A stretch of DNA of 64,000 nt from an uncultured Pseudoflavonifractor sp. GTDB taxonomy: Bacteria; Bacillota; Clostridia; Oscillospirales; Oscillospiraceae. Shown piece by piece: positions 41,976 to 52,600 of the stretch. How positions within the stretch are numbered: position 1 is the first letter of the stretch; each line of letters opens with the position of its first letter. The notes beneath the pieces were generated by a model. That model made no database searches and was not told the origin of the DNA. It saw only the letters and a list, made by a program, of their open reading frames with translations. The position numbers and the translations under genes are program-made. Location of the stretch: positions 1 through 64,000 of the forward strand of contig CANEAY010000010.1 in NCBI GenBank assembly GCA_947425785.1. The letters are read 5' to 3'.

Positions 41976-42824
41976 TCACAGGGCGGCCTGATAGAGCCCC
42001 TTCATGGTCAGGGCATCCTTGGCCTGGGTGCCCGCGCTCTCGCAGATGAAGGTGGGGCTCCACCCCCGACGGGCCACCTCTGCCATGAGGGGGTCGGGGT
42101 CGGGGCCAAAGCCGCCGTTGTCATCAAAGGTGCGGTGGCACTTCTCACCCCCGCCCGGGGTAAACTCGATCTGGGAGAAGTGGCTGTGGAATTGGGCGGC
42201 CCGCTCCTGGCCCAGGGCGGCGGCCATCTTATCCAGCATGGCCTTGCAGGCGTCGGGGCCGGTCAGCTCCCCCAGGGTGCGGGCATAGAGATGGCCGAAA
42301 TCCACGCAGGGGATGAGGCGGCTATCAAGTTGACATAATTCTAAGACCTCGGTCAGGTCACCCAGCTGGTTGATCTTCCCCATGGTCTCCGGGCACAGGG
42401 CGATATGGCTGTAGCCCTCGCCCTCCCAGGCCTTCAGCACCTCTTTCATGGAGCCGAGGGCGATGTCCAGGGCCTCCCGGCGGCTGCGCTTCATCAGGGC
42501 CCCGGTGTGGACGACCACACGGGTGGCCCCCATCCAGTTTGCGGCCTCACAGGCAGAGAGGATATAGCCGGTGGTCTTGCGCAGGCTCTCGGGATCGGGG
42601 TTGGCCAGGTTGATAAAGTAGGGGGCGTGGAGGGAGAGGGCGATGCCCTGCTCCTGGGCGGCGTCGCCCAGCTTGCGGGCGGTTTCCTCCCGGATGTTGA
42701 CTCCCTTGCCGCACTGGTACTCGTAGCAGTCCAGGCCCAGCTCTTTGAGCCAGCGGGGGGCGTCCACCGAGGACTTGTAGGGGAAGGCGTCGGCGTTTCC
42801 CGCCGGGCCGAATTTCGCACTCAT
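41976..42824 (-). CDS. nfo: Endonuclease IV-type AP endonuclease
   Basis: 282 aa from ATG 42824 (MSAKFGPAGNADAF), nine bases after AAAGGAAG. TIM-barrel with the tri-zinc ligand set visible: LSLHAPYFIN, VVHTGA, CPETMGK, CVDFGHLYART, FHSHFSQIEF and ICESAG. It cuts 5' of abasic sites in base-excision repair. The substrate-loop sequence GKGVNIREETAR is typical of the Firmicutes branch. Five bp downstream of yqeG. Confidence 0.92.
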   Translation of the reverse strand: MSAKFGPAGNADAFPYKSSVDAPRWLKELGLDCYEYQCGKGVNIREETARKLGDAAQEQGIALSLHAPYFINLANPDPESLRKTTGYILSACEAANWMGATRVVVHTGALMKRSRREALDIALGSMKEVLKAWEGEGYSHIALCPETMGKINQLGDLTEVLELCQLDSRLIPCVDFGHLYARTLGELTGPDACKAMLDKMAAALGQERAAQFHSHFSQIEFTPGGGEKCHRTFDDNGGFGPDPDPLMAEVARRGWSPTFICESAGTQAKDALTMKGLYQAAL

Positions 42825-42829
42825 AAGGG

Positions 42830-43357
42830 TCACTTCCTTTGCTGAACCGCCTGGTCATGGCGGGCCATGGCCGCCAGGCGGAAGGGGGTCTCCAGGGCGT
42901 AGCGGAGCCGGCGGCCCGGATTTTTGCCCCAGGCCATGGGCCGCACCAGGACGGTGGTGATGCCCGCCCGGTTGGCCCCCAGGATATCGGTGAAGATCTG
43001 GTCACCCACCATAAGGGCCTCCCCGGCGGGAATGCCGGTCTGGCGGAGGGCCTCCTGAAAGCCCTTGGTTCCCGGCTTGCCCGCGTGGCGGACGAAGGGG
43101 ATGCCCAGGGCCTGGCAGAAGTCGGGACAGCGGCGGCTCTTCCGGGAGTTGGAGACCACAAAGAGGGTGATGCCGTTCTCCTCCAGCTCCTCCTTCCAGG
43201 CAACAAGGGAAGGGGAGGGGAGGGCCTCCTCGTAGGGGGCCAAGGTGTTGTCCAGGTCGGCCAGAACAAGGCGGATGCCGTGCTCCTTCAAAAGGGTGGG
43301 GGTCAGCCAGTAGATGCTCTCCGCCAGATGGCAGGGGACAAGGGGGAGAAGGGACAC
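42830..43357 (-). CDS. YqeG family HAD IIIA-type phosphatase
   Basis: 175 aa from GTG 43357. HAD motifs: LADLDNTLAPYE (DxDxT), FVVSNSRKSRRC (motif II), GKPGTKGF (motif III Lys) and MVGDQIFTDILGANRAG (motif IV). The C-terminal GRRLRYALETPF matches YqeG. Phosphatidylglycerophosphate phosphatase activity is known for relatives in cyanobacteria and plants; in Firmicutes the role is not settled. First gene of the yqeG-nfo unit. Confidence 0.92.
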   Translation of the reverse strand: MSLLPLVPCHLAESIYWLTPTLLKEHGIRLVLADLDNTLAPYEEALPSPSLVAWKEELEENGITLFVVSNSRKSRRCPDFCQALGIPFVRHAGKPGTKGFQEALRQTGIPAGEALMVGDQIFTDILGANRAGITTVLVRPMAWGKNPGRRLRYALETPFRLAAMARHDQAVQQRK

Positions 43358-43412
43358 GGTATCACCGCCTTTGGACGTCTTTTTTGAAAAGGGCGCACAT
43401 ACATATAAAAGG

Positions 43413-43442
43413 ATTATAACACCGAAGGGGCCGCTTGGACAA
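43413..43442 (-). promoter_or_regulatory. Promoter of yqeG-nfo
   Basis: Minus strand: TTGTCC (43442-43437), 18-bp spacer, TATAAT (43418-43413). The leader to yqeG is about 50 nt. Confidence 0.6.
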
Positions 43443-43456
43443 GGGGGAAATCAGTT

Positions 43457-44245
43457 ATGGAACAGATGGAACGGCTGATATTGGCGGTGCCGCCGGGACA
43501 GACCACCGCCGCCGGGAGCTGGGGCCTGCCCCTGGCCCACCTGGCCTACCGGGCGGGGAGTGGGCCTCACCTCTTCCGGGCCAATGCCCCGGTGGCGCCC
43601 AGAGGGGGACTCATGGTCATCGACGACGCCCGGCTCACCGGCGGCGGAGAGGCGGAGGGCTTTTGCAACGAGGTGCTGCGGGAGTGCGCCGCCCGGCGGT
43701 TCACCGGGGTGGTGTGCCGTTTCCGCACCCGGCCCACCGCCCTTATGGAGGAAATCACCGGGAGGCTGGGAGAGCTGTGCGGCGGCCGGGGCCTTGGGTG
43801 CTATGTGTCCGAGCCTTACGGCATTTGCGCGCCCAAGGCCAAGGTCATTATCCCCACCGCCCTATCCGGCGGTTCCCTCCGGGGGCGGCTGGAGGAGGCG
43901 GCAGGCCGCTTTGGGGCCAAGCGGCTGGCCCTGTGGGTGGATCGGGTGGCGGAGGACTTTCTGCTGCCCTCGCCCAGCGGGGCGGGGGCGCCCCTGACGG
44001 CAGAGGAGCTTCAAAAACGCCGGGAGGGGTGTGGCGCCAACGTGTTCTTCTCCGACGAGCTGTGCGCCCACTACTTCACCTATATGGCGGGGGAAAACGG
44101 CCACTTTGTCCTCTTTGACGATGCCGGGAGCATCCGCAAAAAGCTCCGGGTGGCCAAGGGCTTGGGGATCGACACCGCCTTTTTCCCCTATGGAGAAATG
44201 GCCGATCTGCTGGGGGAGCTGGTGGAAAAAGGGGAACAGGTATAA
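43457..44245 (+). CDS. Hypothetical protein, alpha/beta, possibly TIM-barrel
   Basis: 262 aa; AAGGGGGAAATCAGTT precedes ATG 43457. No signal peptide or membrane helix. Successive strand-helix units (LMVIDDARLTGGG, FTGVVCRFRTRP, CYVSEPYGICAPKAKVI, RLALWVDRVAEDFLLP, NVFFSDELCAHYF, GIDTAFFPYGEM) give the impression of a barrel such as GH18-like proteins, but no catalytic motif is evident and I cannot name a family. Stand-alone gene ended by a strong terminator. Confidence 0.65.
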   Translation: MEQMERLILAVPPGQTTAAGSWGLPLAHLAYRAGSGPHLFRANAPVAPRGGLMVIDDARLTGGGEAEGFCNEVLRECAARRFTGVVCRFRTRPTALMEEITGRLGELCGGRGLGCYVSEPYGICAPKAKVIIPTALSGGSLRGRLEEAAGRFGAKRLALWVDRVAEDFLLPSPSGAGAPLTAEELQKRREGCGANVFFSDELCAHYFTYMAGENGHFVLFDDAGSIRKKLRVAKGLGIDTAFFPYGEMADLLGELVEKGEQV

Positions 44246-44279
44246 AAAACTCCCGTGTCCATGCGGACACGGGAGTTTT
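44246..44279. terminator. Bidirectional terminator between the hypothetical gene and rpsU
   Basis: A perfect 15-bp stem (44246-44260 with 44265-44279), loop ATGC, with an A-run to the left and T-run to the right. Confidence 0.92.
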
Positions 44280-44286
44280 AGTGTTC

Positions 44287-44469
44287 TTAGTAGAACTTCT
44301 TGCGATTCTTCCGGGCGGCCTCGGACTTCTTGCGGCGCTTGACGCTGGGGCTCTCGTAGTGCTCGCGCTTACGCACCTCGGCCAGGACTCCGGACTTGGC
44401 GCAGCTGCGCTTAAAGCGCTTGAGCGCGTTCTCCAGGGACTCGCCCTCTTTGACGTGGATCTCCGACAT
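44287..44469 (-). CDS. rpsU: 30S ribosomal protein S21
   Basis: 60 aa from ATG 44469 ([20 protein letters not shown]), with AGGGGAAAG upstream; the frame continues to 44523 but without a start site. The highly basic C-terminus [19 protein letters not shown] is typical. Preceded by its own consensus promoter between leuS and the gene. Confidence 0.97.
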   Translation of the reverse strand: MSEIHVKEGESLENALKRFKRSCAKSGVLAEVRKREHYESPSVKRRKKSEAARKNRKKFY

Positions 44470-44546
44470 TGTCTTTCCCCTCCCTCCAAAGCGGCGGGAT
44501 CTTGTCCACCGCGAAAGGGCCACATAGCTATGGCTTTAACAGTAGC

Positions 44547-44575
44547 ATTATACGTGATTCCGTGTCCGTTGTCAA
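44547..44575 (-). promoter_or_regulatory. Consensus promoter of rpsU
   Basis: Minus strand: TTGACA (44575-44570), 17-bp spacer, TATAAT (44552-44547), both exact. The leader of about 70 nt contains the palindrome CATAGCTATG (44523-44532). Confidence 0.9.
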
Positions 44576-44582
44576 GCAGGAT

Positions 44583-47024
<2,442 letters not shown>

Positions 47025-47057
47025 GCTTTCCTTCGTAATGTGGAGAATGTGCCCAAT

Positions 47058-47086
47058 ATTATACTGGAAAGCGGGAAAAAAAGCAA
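47058..47086 (-). promoter_or_regulatory. Promoter of leuS
   Basis: Minus strand: TTGCTT (47086-47081), 17-bp spacer, TATAAT (47063-47058). The leader is only about 26 nt, which excludes a T-box element between this promoter and the gene. Confidence 0.75.
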
Positions 47087-47157
47087 GAGGGAGAGGGGTT
47101 ATTCTCTCCGCCTTTGGGGGGACGAACGGGAGCGCCACAGTTCCCGTCCATCGCGGA

Positions 47158-47186
47158 TTGAATACGGGGCGTTGCCGTGGTATACT
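47158..47186 (+). promoter_or_regulatory. Promoter of the truncated nitrilase gene
   Basis: TTGAAT (47158-47163), 17-bp spacer, TATACT (47181-47186), 35 bp before the start codon. The gene may still be transcribed. Confidence 0.7.
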
Positions 47187-47220
47187 CACAAAAGGAAGAT
47201 CAATGTCAGGGGGATATGCT

Positions 47221-47742
47221 ATGATAAAAATTGCGTTGCTCCAGCTCCTGCCGGCGGGGAGTCTGAAGGAAAATATGGAAAAGGGGCTCCGCTATTGCAA
47301 AGAGGCCAAGCGGCTGGGGGCTGATATCGCCCTGTTTCCGGAGATGTGGAGCTGCGGGTATCACATCCCCCACGGTATGGAACAGCTGGATCGGCTGGCT
47401 GTTTCCGCCGACAGTGCGTTTGTCACAGCCTTCGGTTCTCTGGCAAAGGAACTGGATATGGCCATCGCCACCTGCAATTATCCCGCCCCCCACCCGGACT
47501 GCAACGGTCACTCCACATTGTTTGTCGGTGTGGTATATCTGCCGGAGCTGTCAGGTTCGCGAGACACTTGTGTGTTGGAGGCGGACGAGTCGGAAGGGGT
47601 GTTCCTGGCCGGGTTGGATGTTGATATGCTGCGGGAATATCGGAAAAGGGAGCGTCCGAACTTAATAAACCGCCGCCCGGAACTCTATGGGATACTTACA
47701 AAAAATAACCCCTTTCCAGTTTGTAGGAGCCGTTATCTATGA
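47221..47742 (+). pseudogene. Carbon-nitrogen hydrolase (nitrilase family) with internal deletion
   Basis: The 173-aa frame from ATG 47221 (AGGGGGA upstream) begins like a normal nitrilase: [13 protein letters not shown], with the catalytic Glu E41 in LFPEMWSCGYH, as far as ELDMAIAT near residue 84. It then jumps straight to NYPAPHPDCNGHSTLF and PELSGSRDTCVLEADESEG, which in full-length relatives (about 290 aa) come after the catalytic Lys and Cys. About 110-130 residues are missing in frame, including both. Promoter, ribosome binding site and terminator are intact, so a protein may be made, but it cannot have nitrilase chemistry. Confidence 0.8.
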
Positions 47743-47768
47743 TTGGATAACGGCTTCTATTTGTTTTT
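47725..47768 (+). terminator. Terminator after the deleted nitrilase gene
   Basis: The stem pairs 47728-47737 (AGCCGTTATC) with 47746-47755 (GATAACGGCT), extended by a G-T pair and three more bases, then TTTGTTTTT. Its left arm overlaps the last codons of the gene. Confidence 0.85.
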
Positions 47769-47809
47769 ACGGGAATATCGGGAAAAGCGGAAAATTTTTT
47801 CTTGGCTGT

Positions 47810-47837
47810 GCAACCTGTGGGATGTAAGTCCCGTTAT
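47810..47837 (+). promoter_or_regulatory. Candidate ECF-type promoter of the sigma operon
   Basis: GCAACC (47810-47815), 16-bp spacer, CGTTAT (47832-47837). AAC at -35 and CGT at -10 are typical of ECF sigma targets, so the operon may be autoregulated. No sigma-A hexamers were found at the same place. Confidence 0.5.
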
Positions 47838-47861
47838 ATTAAATGAGGGAGGTAGATCGGA

Positions 47862-48419
47862 ATGCAGTTAGACGACACCGGGATCATCGCGCTCTATTTT
47901 CAGAGAGATGAGAGCGCCATTGCCCAGACGGAGGAAAAATACGGCCCATCCTGCCGCAGGGTGGTTAGACGGATATTGTGGGATCTGCGGGATGTGGACG
48001 AGTGCGTCAGCGATACCTGGCTGCGCACCTGGAACGCTATCCCGCCTAAGCGGCCCAACCCCTTGGAGGCATTCCTCCATCGGATCGCACGCAATTTGGC
48101 TCTCGACCGCTACGACTACACTACGGCGAAGAAGCGGAACACCGCCCTGATGGACGCCTTCCTGGAGCTGAACGAGGATCTGCCTGCCCCTGGGGACACC
48201 GTGACCGACAAAGTGACCTTTCAGGACTTTATGAACCGCTTTCTGCGCCGGCAGAGTAAGGAGCACCGGCTCTATTTTCTGCGGCGGTACTGGTACGGTA
48301 TGAGCGTCCGGGAGATCGCCCAGGAGTGTGGTGTGGGGGAGGAAAAGGTCAAATCCGCTTTGTTCCGCACCCGTAATAAACTTCGTCAAGCCATGGAAGG
48401 GGAGGGGATCTCTATATGA
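47862..48419 (+). CDS. ECF-type RNA polymerase sigma factor
   Basis: 185 aa with GGGAGGTAG upstream. Region 2 (about 20-90) includes DVDECVSDTWLRTWNAIPP and FLHRIARNLALDR, region 4 (about 125-180) includes RLYFLRRYWYGMSVREIAQE and VKSALFRTRNKLRQ. The clostridial sigma-70-family ECF subgroup with a long linker (DAFLELNEDLP). The stop overlaps the next start (ATGA), encoding its likely anti-sigma factor. The giant surface-protein gene lies downstream but has a sigma-A-like promoter. Confidence 0.93.
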   Translation: MQLDDTGIIALYFQRDESAIAQTEEKYGPSCRRVVRRILWDLRDVDECVSDTWLRTWNAIPPKRPNPLEAFLHRIARNLALDRYDYTTAKKRNTALMDAFLELNEDLPAPGDTVTDKVTFQDFMNRFLRRQSKEHRLYFLRRYWYGMSVREIAQECGVGEEKVKSALFRTRNKLRQAMEGEGISI

Positions 48420-49366
48420 ATGAGGCAACATATGACCGCTTTTTGCTGTTTATGACCGCTGTGCAGGACGACCTGCTGGAGGAGGCGGCCGTCCTGACCC
48501 CGGTCAGAAAGTCCAAGGCCCGCTGGAAGGGACTGGCGGCCGCCGCTGCCTGTCTGTGCGTGATGCTGGGGGCGTTGCTCTGGCAGGGCAGACAGACTGC
48601 CGGCCCGGGGAGCGTGATCACTGCCGCCGACCTGGCCGGGTACGGCTATGAGCTGCCCCTGCCGGTGGATATCCGAGAGGTGCGTTACGACCTGATCCCG
48701 GGCCGGAGCGAGATCCCCATGGCCCAGGCGGAGTTTGACCGGGGCGGTCACGTGGTCACCCTCCGGGCGCTGAAAACCGATCTGCCCCAGGAGCTGTTCA
48801 CCGGCCTTGTGGAGACGTGGACGAATCAGCTGGATTGGAGCACCAACGGTATGAGCCTGACTCTGCGCTCCAACGACCGGCTGGCTCAGGTCAGCTGGTA
48901 CGCAGATGAGACCCAGTGGTCTGTCAGCTCCGAGATGACTCCCGCCGACCTGTTGGATACGGTGGATGACATCTTTGCCGTCCTGGGCAATCAGCTCTCC
49001 CACGCACCGGATGGAGCCCAGGACATCCATTACAACGCCTTCTATCTGGATGACCTGGCGGTGGGGGAGACCACCTTTACCCTGGACGGTGTTTCGTGTG
49101 CCTATCGCATCGCGCCTACCTATGATGTGAGTCCTGACTTTGCCGACATTTCCGGCCTGGAGGGGGACTTTGCCCACCGTGGGGAGGCCGAGGTGGGCTG
49201 GTGCCCTGCCCGGATAGCCTGGAATGACGAGGGCGCAGGCAAGATCCTGTGGTTCGACGTCGTCCCCGGCCAGCTGTACAGTCTCACCGTGGACAGCGGC
49301 GCTGCGGCAGAGGGGCTTCTGGAGCTTGCCAACCAGCTGTTTGCTCCCGCCCAGGGGGAGTTTTAA
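48416..49366 (+). CDS. Membrane-anchored anti-sigma factor-like protein
   Basis: 316 aa, starting in an ATGA overlap with the sigma gene. The cytosolic head (about 1-38; MNEATYDRFLLFMTAVQDDL) would bind the sigma factor, one membrane helix spans about 40-57 (GLAAAAACLCVMLGALLW), and about 255 residues lie outside. The extracellular part has no recognised domain and carries FYLDDLAVGETTFTLDGVSCAYRI. Function is inferred from topology and coupling, which is the standard pattern for this class. Confidence 0.82.
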   Translation: MNEATYDRFLLFMTAVQDDLLEEAAVLTPVRKSKARWKGLAAAAACLCVMLGALLWQGRQTAGPGSVITAADLAGYGYELPLPVDIREVRYDLIPGRSEIPMAQAEFDRGGHVVTLRALKTDLPQELFTGLVETWTNQLDWSTNGMSLTLRSNDRLAQVSWYADETQWSVSSEMTPADLLDTVDDIFAVLGNQLSHAPDGAQDIHYNAFYLDDLAVGETTFTLDGVSCAYRIAPTYDVSPDFADISGLEGDFAHRGEAEVGWCPARIAWNDEGAGKILWFDVVPGQLYSLTVDSGAAAEGLLELANQLFAPAQGEF

Positions 49367-49399
49367 GCAAATACGAACAGACACAGAAAGTGGAGCCGG

Positions 49400-49440
49400 C
49401 TCCACGCCTCCCCTGTCCAAAGGACAGGGGAGGCGTGGAG
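49400..49440. repeat. Perfect 19-bp inverted repeat without T-tract
   Basis: The arms at 49400-49418 and 49422-49440 are perfect inverted copies with loop AAA. Neither flank has a T-run, so it is not a standard terminator. The CCTCCCCTGTCC...GGACAGGGGAGG core resembles interspersed extragenic palindromes common in Oscillospiraceae genomes. Confidence 0.7.
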
Positions 49441-49524
49441 GGTTGGCAAAAGGTCATATCTCAGGCAGGCAGGGAGAAAGACAACATGGAAGAGATCAAC
49501 AAAGGGAAAATTTTTCCTACAACC

Positions 49525-49553
49525 TTGAAAATATGGGCCGATTTTGATATAAT
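49525..49553 (+). promoter_or_regulatory. Promoter of the giant surface-protein gene
   Basis: TTGAAA (49525-49530), 17-bp spacer, TATAAT (49548-49553). Transcript start is expected near 49560, giving a leader of about 107 nt. Confidence 0.8.
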
Positions 49554-49560
49554 TTTTGCG

Positions 49561-49602
49561 GCATAGACGTCTATGCCTTTGTCTTTCCGGGGGAAAGACA
49601 AA
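49561..49602 (+). promoter_or_regulatory. Palindrome and hairpin in the leader of the giant gene
   Basis: GCATAGACGTCTATGC (49561-49576) is a perfect 16-bp palindrome at the predicted transcript start. It is followed at once by an 11-bp stem (49578-49588 with 49592-49602, loop GGG). Could be an operator or an mRNA-stabilising 5' structure. It matches no riboswitch I know. Confidence 0.6.
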
Positions 49603-49666
49603 AAGAACCCTATACACAAAGCAGAAAATGACCGATACCCCTTGAATGGATAAGGAGAAAACCGCG

Positions 49667-52600
49667 ATGAAAAGAAAAAGTAGAAAAGCGATACAGCGTA
49701 GTATGGCCGCCTGCCTGACGGCGTGTTTGGTCTTGAGCCAGATGCCGTCTATGCCGGCCTTTGCGGCAGAGCGGGCCCACACCCTGCGCTCCCATGACTG
49801 CCGAACCAGGGCGGGGACTGTTGTCTCCAGTTTTTCTGATCTGAAGGCAGCGGTGGCCGGCGGTACGGGTGAGATCGATCTGACCCTGTCCAGCGGCGGA
49901 GACTGGTCTGCCAGGTCGACCATCGTGATCCCCAACGGAAAGACTGTCCATCTACAGGTGGCCGCAGGGGAGACGGTGACCATGACCCGGGCCGGAGGCT
50001 TTTTGAACGGGGCGATTTTCGACGTGCAGACAGGGGGCAGGCTCATCCTGGGCAGCGGCTCTGTGGAGTACACAGGAGCTGACCTGACAGCGGCGGCCCA
50101 GGCGGGGAACTATACGGTACGCTCTGACAGTTCCGCCGGAGCGTTGGTCATTGACGGTGGCGCGGTATGGGAGAACCCCGTTGACTGGACACCCTCCAAT
50201 TTTGGAGACCCCTCCGGCAGATCGGCAGTCCTGTATGATGAGGCGGGGACGCAGAAACGATACACAAACACTGGGTTGGTGGCCTCGGCGGCCCTCGTTG
50301 TCAGCACGGGTACCGTGGACATTTGGGATGGGACAGTTCTCTGCAATAATGTGACCACCGGTATGTATGGCAGCGCCATACAGAGCAACCGGGGTTCTAC
50401 GCTGAATATGTATGGCGGAGAGGTATCCCGGTGCGCTGTGGCCAGCAATACCAATGACACCGGCCGGGGCGCCGTTTTTGTGGGAAATTTCAATACGGGC
50501 AACTGGAACAGCAAAATAGAACCCACCAACACCCATTTCAATCTTTACGGCGGCAAGATCACTCGGAACGCCGCCAGCGGCGGCGGCAACCAGGACGGCG
50601 GCGGCGTCAGCGTGGAGCAGGGCTATATGGACTTGTACGGCGGCGAGGTATCCTATAACCATGCCGGCGTCTGGTATTCCTCCTCCAGCAGTGGTGACGG
50701 CGGCGGCATCATGGCCCGCAATTATGCCCAGTTCCATATGTGGGGCGGCAGTGTGGTGCACAATTTTGCCGGCGGTTATGGCGGCGGTATCGTGGCTTGG
50801 AACGCCCAGGTGCACATCCATGGCGGTGAGGTCATCCAGAATCGGGCCAGCTACGGCGGCGGCCTGGCCATCGCCTCCGGCAATAACCAAAAGGGCGAGA
50901 TCAGTGCCAAGGCTACCATGACCGGGGGCGTCATCGCCTATAACGAGGCCATCCAGACGGCCAGTGATGCCAGTGTCAGTGCCACCGCCGGCGTGGGCGG
51001 CGGCATCTGTGTGGGCAGCGGCACCCGCACCCAGGGCTCTACCCTGGAGCTGTCCGGCGGTGAGATCAGCCAGAATATTGCCGCCAATGGCGGTGGTATG
51101 GGCGTCTACGCCGGCGGCGGTCAGGCGGAGGGGAACATCAGCAATACCGCCGTCTCCATGTCCGGGGACTTCCAGCTGACCAACAACTTTGCCGACCGAA
51201 ACGGCAACGGTATGTATATCACCAATCAGGATCCCAGCGGCGGCAACCCCAATAACCGCCACTACCTGGTCACCCTGTCCGGCGGCGCCCAGGTGGACAC
51301 CAACAACCCGGTGTACTTTGACAACCTGTGCGTGGGTCAGGTGCCGGTGAAGGTGACGGACGTGCTGACCACAGAGGGGACGGCGGCCATATTTGAGTTC
51401 TCCGACAGCTTTTGGAACGGCGGTGGAAGCGGCTACGACAAGGCCGCCGATGGGCGGCGTGTGGTGGACTTTGCCAGGGATGTGCAGGAGAATAAGATCG
51501 CCCTGGAGAATATCTTCTGGTACCTGAAGATGGACGGAAAGGCCCTCAGCCTTCAGCAACTGAAGGAAAACCCCCAATACACTATCCGCAACGGCACCCC
51601 GGTGACGGTGGACGGGAAGATCTACTACCGGATCTATGCCAGCCTCAGCGACGCCTTTCAGGAGGCGGAGGATGGGGACACTCTCTATATCTTTTACAAT
51701 ACTACCGTCGGCACCCCGGCAGTCCTGACGGGAAAGCGCGTGACTCTGATGGCGGAGAGCACTTCCTCCGCGGGTCGGGATGCGGGCCTTTCCGGCGCAG
51801 GGCCGGTCAAGACCTGCTGGTTGGAAAACAGCGAGTACGGGTATACGGTGATGCGGGGCAATTTCCTGAAATATGTGGGAGGTGGAAAGGGGACATACGC
51901 GATCACCGGCGGCGCGGCTGCGGCCGCCCCCGGCGGGGACTATACCCTGGACAACGCCGCTGACGGCGCCACCCACTACAATGTCCGCAACGACTACACC
52001 ATCACTCTGTCCCGGCAGCTCTATCTGGGAGAGGACTCCAAGGGCAATTTTCCTGGGGAGGGGGCAGTGGTCGTAGAGCAGGACGCCGCTCTGGAGGTGG
52101 GGCAGACAGCCATTGCCGGCATGGGGGCGGGAGCCCTTACCTTTGACGGCAATCTGTCCTCCCCCAAGGAGGGCCCTATGTTTCAGACCGCCGGTGCCCT
52201 GGCCCTCCACAGCGGTATCATCATCAAAAACCATTCCAACTACTCCCTGGCCCACCCCGGCGCGGTGGAAGTCCGGGGCGGCAGCCTGGTCATGGACGAG
52301 GGCGTGGCCATCACAGGGAACGTATCCCCGGTGGCGGGGGCGGTCTATGTGTCCCAGGGGGGCAGCTTTACCATGAACGGCGGCTCCATTACAAAGAACG
52401 ACGGTGCCATGCCCCGGTACGGCTTTTCCAACGCCGGCGGGGCAAGGCTGAATACTTATGATACCGCCTATTGGGGCCAGAGCAAATACTACTCCGGCGC
52501 CGGTGCGGTCTGCAACCTGGGTACCTTCACGCTGAAGGGCGGCATTCTGTCGGACAACCGGGGCGAATACGGCGCCCTAGCCAACCTGGGCCAGGGTATC

